64,000 nucleotides of DNA from Halocafeteria seosinensis. Its lineage: Eukaryota > Sar > Bigyra > Bicosoecida. Both the position numbers and the translations under genes were made by a program. The stretch spans positions 1 through 64,000 of the forward strand of contig LVLI01000100.1 in NCBI GenBank assembly GCA_001687465.1, given 5' to 3'. Position 1 is the stretch's first letter, and the number at the start of each line of letters is the position of its first letter. The notes beneath the pieces were generated by a model, which did no database searches, was not told where the DNA came from, and saw only the letters and a program-made list of their open reading frames with translations. Positions 57,086-64,000 of the stretch are shown piece by piece.

Positions 57086-59136
57086 ATGGAGGGAGGAAAT
57101 AGTAACGTCAACGCCATGGAAGCACGCTTCCGAAGTCCTATGCGCTTGCAGGTGACTGGAGGGCGAGACCACACTTCTCAGTCTATGCAGCCTTCCAATA
57201 TGGGTCCCCCACCTCCAAAGATGCCTAGGAGACAACAGGAGAAGAAGAAGAAGGTCGTGCTTGACGAAGATGAGTGGCTGCAGCGCATTGAAAACATAAT
57301 CGAGAGGCATTTCTTCCCTGATTTACAGCAATTACAGCAGCAGAAAGAGGTACGTGACCTATCTATACACACGACATCAAAATGTTATTCACTTTCGACA
57401 ACTAAGTGCAGTGGTTAGATGCTCTCAAAAGTAAGGATCCACAGAAAATCAACCAAGCCAAGAAACGCATCAAGACGGCCATCCGAGAGAAGCGCCACGC
57501 TCTAGGTGAAACTCCCCTGGCGACGCCACATTCATCTAGCAGCAGCAGCGCAGCTGGTGCTTCAGTGGCTGGCTCAGTAAGGTCCTCTGCCGGGAGTGCG
57601 ACAGGAGGCTCTCGAAAGAGAAAAGCGAAAGATGAATGGGATGATCTAACTCCTTTGAGAGACACTGAGCAACATGAAGAGACGCGAACTCAGGAACCTC
57701 GTCATTCGAACGCGCAGGATAGCGATCGAGAAGATTCCAGTAACATGAGATTAAACGAGTTTTTCACCAAGTATACCAGTGAAGACAATGCCGCCTTGGA
57801 CCAGCTGCTGGAAAAGGTAGAACAGGAACATAAGCGCAAGTTTTGGTGGGCGTACGAGAGACATGATGAAGGACCCCGTCTGCAACAATTGACCAACGGC
57901 ACAGCTACCGGTCATGCACTAGATGCGCTGCATCAACAGCGATTAGAAGATCAGAAAAAAGTTCGCTCCGAGATTACGTACGAAGGAGAAAAGCCTGCAC
58001 ACGTAAATACCTGGCCACATCGTCTTGAGAACCATCTACATAACGTTCCGGACTTAGATAATACAAGAGATGTGTGTGCGCTATCCCCGTCCAATGAACA
58101 GAAGAAGCTAAGCACGGGACAAACGACCCTGCCATTAGAAGATAGGTCCAGAACAGAACTAGTGCGATATGAACCTGGTTCGAGTTCGACCGCGCTGACT
58201 GTGCCATCAGAGACGATCAATAAGGATGGTGGCGTGAGCAAACCCAAGGCTTTGTCGTTTAAGGCTACAAGGTTCGATGGTAAATTCCTCTCCGCCCAGA
58301 GGGCCAAGGCAGAGAATGCCACGCAGAATCAGATTACTGAAGAAGAAAAAGAGGGGCGTAATCCGGCTGTCCCGAATTACGCTCTGGAAAGACCCCATGT
58401 CGCGGGGCAAAACGCACTTGAATTAGATCCTGAGCAGCAGGAGGAACAGAAGAGTAGGTCTGCAAATGCTCAATCGGGGACCACAGTAAACGGTTACGGG
58501 TTCGAAGCTACACCCTCTCCCATGCCGGGGGCTGGAGATGGAGCGGCGGTCAATCGTACGCCGGAAGTAACTTGGGGTAGGATTGATGGTACCCCTTTAG
58601 TAATCGGGCAGGGTGATTCTGCTACCGGAAGCAATGAAGAGTCAGACGACGAAGAAGATGTTGACATCGAGAAGTGGCTGGAAGAGAATCTCTTGCAATA
58701 TAGAGACAACAACAAAAGCAGCAGTGGATTTGAAGCAGCCTCTTCTTTCTCTGTTGCCGAACCATCTCAAAGAGATATACAAGGTCGCAAACTAGCGGAT
58801 AAAGCTAAGATAGATCGAGGAAAATTGTACAGCAACCAAAGGAAGAGAGGACTAGAATCTGGAGCAAGACCATCGGAAACTGCCTTCGGAGTCGCTCGAC
58901 AGAGGAGAGATTCAGTTTCATCTGGTGGGTCAGATACGGAGCGCGGCAAAGTCTCCGGGTATCGGTCGGCACGAAACGTAAGCTCTCTTACGCCTTCTCA
59001 GCGTTTATCTTCACTATCGCCGGCTGCTCAGTCTTTAGCCAAGAAAATGGGAGTACGCCGCGGGGATACACCACTCAGCGGCCGGAACTCGTCGCGAAAG
59101 AAAGCGTCCTACGGAAAAACTCCTACTATGTCGTAG
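57086..59136 (+). CDS. ESS2: ESS2 (DGCR14) splicing-associated protein
   Basis: Two exons, 57086-57349 and 57412-59136, joining to 662 residues with a 62-nt intron (GTACGT...AGTGCAG). Landmarks match human ESS2/DGCR14. KVVLDEDEWLQRIENIIERH, FFPDLQQLQQQKE corresponds to human VVDEETYIEALQTVIQRDFFPD. LNEFFTKYTSEDNAALDQLL corresponds to VFLSRYTSEDNASFQEIM. GYGFEATPSPMPG, then VTWGRIDGTPL corresponds to GFGFVATPSPAPG, then MTWGEVENTPL. The C-terminal SLTPSQRLSSLSPAAQSLAK matches LTPKGLSPAMSPALQRL. ESS2 is a nuclear protein that joins late spliceosomes. A long Ser/Ala-rich insert follows the N-terminal block and an acidic stretch lies near residue 500. With ISY1, it is the second spliceosomal gene in the window. 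Confidence 0.93.
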
Positions 59137-59230
59137 ATGAAATTAAGAGCCTTGTGTTTATCGGGTGTTATGTGATACATGTTGGTGGTGTGGGCAGACA
59201 CATTAATGTTCATTGACCCAGCGTATGGGA

Positions 59231-60289
59231 CTAAGTGTTGGCGGCGAATCCCGGCCTTGGAGCGTACTCGCAATCAGGTTGCTGCGGAACATAAGCATTT
59301 ATGATTCGTAAAGAAATCGTGGGCTAGGTTATGTTCAAGCAGACATTTCCGTACCTGGTACGTTGGCTCCGGTGAGTTCCAGAATTTGTTGAATCCGGCG
59401 TTATTGAGCCATTTCTGCAAACGATCTATCCACGTAAAGAGTTCAGTGAGTGAGGATAGAACCACGGATGCTTACCAAGACTCCTTGTTCATCATTTTCA
59501 CGGAAGCTTGCTGGGTCTCGTGCAAGTACGAATAAAGAGGCCTCGAAACCATCGGAAACTACTGCGTAGGAGTACAAGTTCTCTGCTCCGTAGTTTTGAG
59601 GACCTAGCTTGACGATCCTGTAGCTCGTATGGACACTTCGGGGTGGATGATCACTTCAGTTTGTTGTTCGAAGCACACTCACCAGTACGGTGCGGGGAAG
59701 GGGGCTCCACCAAACAAGACTACACTGAGCTTCGCTGGAGCTTCGGTTGCATTCTCCTGCATTGCCAACTCGTTAATGATTTTCGTAGTAATGGAGAATG
59801 TATCGATGGACATGCACACACCCTATATGCGTATCCGTGGATGCTTTTCAACGTTCCATTCGGAGTCAATTGCCGTTGCGCGTTGAATACGGACACACTA
59901 CCATTCGAGAATAATCCATAGTCTGCAATACGACTAGACGAATGAGAGACGAGTTCGGCAATTATTTCAACTACTACCTGTACCTGCTGTTAAGCATTTC
60001 CCATTCAACTCGAACGTCTTGTTGTTCAGAACATCCGTGTACATTTGGTACCATCTTCCAAGGTACTTTGATACATCGAGCGCTGCGCGATCACGATACA
60101 TGGTGCAAGCATGCTGCACTCAAAAACATGGGCTTACTTACATGGAACTGGTTCGATTCCAAGGGCTTGGCGCGACCCGCTTGGGCTTAATCCTTGGTCT
60201 GCACGCAAACCTGAAGGGGAAGCGGACACGGTCACAATGGCAAAGGCCAAACAGAGAACCAGTGAGTTCATGCTGGATGATGTCTTCAT
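59231..60289 (-). CDS. Secreted lipocalin (ApoD/Blc type)
   Basis: Seven exons: 60142-60289, 59984-60082, 59822-59922, 59683-59756, 59476-59617, 59355-59414 and 59231-59281. They join to 224 residues with introns of 59-73 nt. A signal peptide is present (SLVLCLAFAIVTVSASPSG). The lipocalin fold is clear: SLDVSKYLGRWYQMY (the GxW motif), NGKCLTADYGLFSNGSVSVF, PNGTLKSIHGYAY, APAKLSVVLFGGAPFPAPYW, VSDGFEASLFVLARDPASFR (the family's SLFVLAR motif), and KWLNNAGFNKFWNSPEPTYQ. These proteins bind small hydrophobic ligands such as lipids or pigments in a beta barrel. Secretion or entry to the endomembrane system is inferred. The gene converges on ESS2, 94 bp apart. Confidence 0.92.
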
Positions 60290-61146
60290 CGTTTGTGAGC
60301 GAGTAGTAAACAAATTGTAAACTTCAAATGATAGCTTATTACTAACAAATTCACTCAAATATACAGTGTTGCAGAACTTGGGAAGCAGCAAGCAAGCTAG
60401 TGTGACGTGGCATCCATTTTCCTCAAGTCGGGAACTGACGTGGCCCGCACCCCCACAGTAAAATCAACAAACAAGCATGGTATCCGTATATACTAGAAGT
60501 GCTTGTACTAAATATATTTGCTGGCTACAAGCGAGAACTCTGCAGTCCACTTGGTCCAAACACCAAAGACAGGAATGCTTACGGTCGCAAGCAACTAGTA
60601 TTCCATCCCTAGTGGTATATGTTATACTGCTATTGTCCAGACGGTGGAGCGATATGAAGCAATAAACCTCCAACATCCGAATGTATCTGAAGGAAAGCTA
60701 GTTTCCGAACAAGGACTCGCAGATCCAAGTTGATCAGTACCACAGTTGTACAATCGTTGCATCCGTAGTTGATCATTCAACATCCAACTGATCCAAGTTG
60801 ATCATCCAACCAATGGTCAGTCTTTAAAGCTCCGTTTCTTTCAGTTGGCTCATTCATCCACATTCTTTTCCTGGAACAACTCCTTTACGCGTGTTATTAC
60901 TACTAGTACGGGTACCACTGCTTATACCGCGCCGCAACGGCGGTCGGTGGGCGCACTTTGTGAAGCTGTGTGTATCGATACAGGGTTAATATCTCTCCAT
61001 CGTACTGATTTGATTGTTGATGGCAAACACCCCTCCTCGTTTCGTCGGTATTTTTTTTTTGTGTCCATTCAAGTAAACAGTCTGGTTGGTGTCTCCCATA
61101 TCAGCCTCAGAGGGGCTACAATTCTCGGCGATTGGAGAGGCTTTCC
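60290..61146. other. Divergent intergenic region with short direct repeats
   Basis: 857 bp between lipocalin (-) and the MATE gene (+), so both promoters lie here. The 15-mer GATCCAAGTTGATCA occurs at 60722-60736 and again at 60790-60804, with related half-copies between. No gene is seen. Confidence 0.5.
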
Positions 61147-63033
61147 ATGGCTAATCAGTCCAATGCACCTCTACAAGAGGAGCAAGAGGTACAAGAAGAG
61201 GAGACCGCAGGTCTCTTGACCCAAAATGGGACCATCCAAACTACCACGAACGCGTGGAAGGAGACGGTGGATGAGGAAACATTGGGGCATTCTCCGCAAA
61301 TCGAACAGGAAGTCGACGAAGAAGCCGAAGATACCTCACTACGTACTCTGTGTAACTTGTACAAGACTTCACCTCAGGTCATAAAGGAGGAAGCAAGGAA
61401 ATGGTGGTCCTTAGCGGTACGTGTGTCACTGTCCATTTTGGTATGAAACAGGCCCCGGGGAACTGGCGTGTCTGAAACTGCAGTGGCCACTGGGAATCAC
61501 GATAGGCGCAAGACTTTCGCTTGTTCTAACAGACGTTGCCATATTGGGACACCTTGGTACTGACTATTTATCTGCTTCTTCTTTAGCGAATATCTGGATT
61601 GTAAGTGAACGTGATAACAGGATCGATGCAATGTGGCCTTAGCTCTCCTGCGTGCTGCAGTTGTTCACTAGCTCTTTTATGGCGTTGTCGTTGGGGAATG
61701 CTGGTAAGTGTTCTATCATACCCTCCTTGTTCCTGTTTCCACCTTACTATGATTGCCCGGCCTTTATGGTATCGACCAGTAAACGCATTGTCTAGCCAAG
61801 CAGTTGGGGCGAAAAACGACTGGTTAGCCAACTGCTGGCTACTGATTGCGCTGTTAACCGCCACAATTTTGTCTGTTTTTGTATCTTTAGCGTGGGGAAT
61901 AGGAGCTCCAATGTTGTCGATTATGGGCCCTGACAATTCCCGAGTAGTCGAGCTGGCTGTTACGTTCTGCAGATGGAATATCCTGAGCGCTTGGCCGACA
62001 CTAGCATACCCTGTGATATCTGCTTGGTTAATGTCTCATAATTGCGTTTTCCCGCTTCTCGCTGTGAGTTTGTTCATGGTAGTGTTCAATCTACTTGCGA
62101 ACCTCCTTCTTGTTCACGGAATGGGGAGCTTTCCAGGTTTGGGGTTCATTGGAAGTCCAATGGCGACGGCGCTATCGCGCTGGGGTGCGCTCGTGTTAGT
62201 CGGTTTTTACGCACGCGCTAAGGGCATGTTTGCTCGATCCTGGCCAGGTCTAAATCCCTGGAACTTTTGCACCAAAGAGCGCTTACACGACTTTTTGGTA
62301 AAGCAGGTCTTGCCTCTCTCGGCTGGGAGAATGGTAGAAGAGTTTCAGTTACAGACCGTAGCACTGCTGGCAGCAAAGCTGGGGTCGGTAGCATTGGCAA
62401 CGCATATGTCCATGTTTGATCTCTATTTCTTTCTTACGTCTACTCTTTACGGCCTGATTAATGCAACCCGAACCCGCGTTGGTCACCATATTGGCCGAGG
62501 TTCCATAAAAATGGCGAAGGTAGCTGGGATCATAGATTTGGTGGTGTCTGTTCTATTGGGTTTAGTTAATGGGTGCCTGATCGTTGGCCTCCATGATTAC
62601 GTTGGTCACGTTTTCTCCGAGGACGAAGCGGTGCTGAAGCAGATTTCCAAAATTAGCAATACGCTGGGACCTGCATATCTCATGATGTCTATTTTCTACG
62701 TGGTACGTTTTTGATGCTGCTAGGTTTCATAAGGTATTTCGTCACGTTTCTTTATTTGGCTGCCTGCAGACAATGTCAATATTGACAGGTCTAGGCCGTC
62801 CTCGTCCTGTTGCGGTTGCGTTTTTGATAGGTGCATGGGGTGTTAGTGTTCCTCTTGGTTACGTTCTTGGGTTCGTCGCTGAACTCGGTATTCTCGGATT
62901 ATGGATTGGTATGACTGTAGGATATGCCGTCGTCTGTGCTATCGCCTCGTTCTACCTACTCCTGTATGTTGATTGGCATGGGGCTGTAGTGGATGCCAAA
63001 GCGAGAAACACGCAAAATTTACCTCCTGGCTAG
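61147..63033 (+). CDS. MATE family multidrug/toxin efflux transporter
   Basis: Five exons: 61147-61416, 61484-61600, 61661-61703, 61780-62702 and 62770-63033, joining to 538 residues from the ATG at 61147. MATE proteins export organic cations or metabolites in exchange for protons or sodium. An acidic N-terminal tail of about 80 residues precedes the membrane domain. That begins EEARKWWSLAWPLGITIGAR, then DVAILGHLGTDYLSASSLAN and SSFMALSLGNAVNALSSQAV (the family's TLCSQAFGA-like motif: SSQAVGAKN). Later segments include NLLLVHGMGSFPGLGFIGSP, ATALSRWGALVLV, GRMVEEFQLQTVALLAAKLG and ATRTRVGHHIGRG, typical of the second MATE repeat. About twelve hydrophobic segments can be counted. Substrate is unknown. 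Confidence 0.93.
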
Positions 63034-63060
63034 CCCTATTTGTCACCCGTGCGTGATTAC

Positions 63061-64000
63061 CTAAGACTCAGTTTCGCGACTAGTATTTTGCCGAATCAGA
63101 CCTATCCAGAACTCACTCGGCTGGCGTTGCCTTGTACCGGGGGTGTTTGCAGCTGCGGACTGTCGTTTCTTAACCGCTACACCCATAGTTAACACCAGCA
63201 GACTTGATAATAACGCGAAGAAGACTACATGTCTGGAAAATTGACCCCACGACAAAGCAACGGAGAGCCTCCAGAACTCACGGTACCATCTGTTTTCACT
63301 GGCAGCGAAGAAGTCCGCGTGGTGATGCTTTGGATTGTACTGCTTTGCAACCCCCTATCAATCTTCAAGTCGTAAAATCGTCATATTCCAGTCCCATGTA
63401 GAGTGTTTGGACAATTTCCCAGACCGTCCAGTGATCATTTTGTCGATACCCCACATATCCGTTCATGATAGTGACGACAACCTTGGCTGCATCGATAATG
63501 CCTCGGCAAATGAACTCTGACAGTTCAAATGCCGAAGAAAGCGATAGCGCTTCGATTATTTCCGTCGTGTGCCGCCGACAAATGGACCTCAATTGCCCTA
63601 AAATACCCCGGGACGATTCCAGATGACCCCAGTGGTTTCCATCCAACCTAGCTAGCTGCACGGAGCATTTTGTGCACACCTGATGTAATTGCGGATTGTC
63701 CAGGGCCGTGAATGTCGATAGATTGAGCTGCTGGTCTGTTACCGGAAACCCTTTCAGGATGATGTTGCATTGGAGTAATTCTTCGCAAAGTTCAGCCATG
63801 ACAGCGCTCTGAAGCGAAACAAAAGGTGACTCATTGTCCGCGGCGTCGCTGGCTGTCATGGCATTATAGCTCTTATTGAGGAAGTCATAAGACAGTGTGC
63901 TACTAAGGAAGTGTATGCACGCAACAAAATGATCGTTGAAGACTGTCGTGTTTTCTACGTTGTGAAGAGTTGAATCCCAGTAAGTACCTAAGCCGTCGTC
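63061..64000 (-). CDS. Unrecognised gene, truncated by the window edge
   Basis: A minus-strand frame is open from the edge (64000) to 63365 without a stop. It includes sequence upstream of the ATG at 63859, so the gene probably begins outside the window. It reads TYWDSTLHNVENTTVFNDHF, then AVMAELCEELLQCNIILKGF and LLSSAF-like helical stretches. A second frame, 63061-63298, encodes NRWYREFWRLSVALSW and one membrane helix (HVVFFALLSSLLVLTMGVAV). A GTATCG donor (intron 63299-63449) would join the two in frame as ...NGYVG|ENRWYREFW. Its 151 nt is long for this genome, so the join is uncertain. I do not recognise the family; it may be a tail-anchored membrane protein. Confidence 0.45.

Overview
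This is nuclear DNA from a eukaryotic microbe (a protist or alga). Almost every gene is split by short spliceosomal introns, mostly 56-92 nt, with GTRNGY donors and YAG acceptors. Intergenic gaps are short and both strands are used about equally. The genes include eukaryote-only families: PP2A B'' subunits, MOB, ISY1, ESS2, EAF6, a RING-H2 ligase, PHAF1, CCDC6 and MATE. An LRRC43-like protein hints at a flagellate ancestry. A chitin-synthase relative, a membrane nucleotide-cyclase relative and two GCC2/GCC3-type cysteine-rich secretory proteins would suit a stramenopile or other algal lineage, but I cannot assign the taxon and see no plastid gene. Exon joins below were derived by reading splice sites by eye. 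Each fully joined model keeps frame and has a length divisible by three.

Left part (1-12.7 kb): an LRRC43-like LRR gene, then four tandem, co-oriented, intronless genes for divergent PP2A B''-type regulatory subunits with one EF-hand each. The fourth carries a -1 frame break.

Middle (12.8-35.8 kb): dihydropteridine reductase (-), a chitin-synthase-like gene without its catalytic core (-), CCDC6 (-) divergent from a degenerate class III cyclase (+), an unrecognised five-exon coiled-coil gene (-), an RNF115/126-type E3 ligase (-), EAF6 (+), PHAF1 (-) divergent from ISY1 (+), and an intronless Ser/Arg-rich unknown (-).

Right part (36-64 kb): a secreted protein built on a homogenised 96-bp repeat (+), a MOB kinase activator lacking its zinc cysteines (-), a 2.1-kb repeat-bearing gap, a 4013-residue surface protein (GCC2/GCC3, cadherin-like and LamG-like, IPT/TIG, polytopic membrane region) (+), ESS2 (+), a secreted lipocalin (-), a MATE transporter (+) and an edge-truncated gene (-).

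The genes do not form one pathway. Themes are mRNA processing (ISY1, ESS2), phosphatase and kinase regulation (B'' array, MOB) and surface or secreted proteins (GCC proteins, lipocalin). The best candidates for something undescribed are the B'' array, the core-less chitin synthase, the degenerate cyclase and the repeat-driven GCC protein beside its giant relative.
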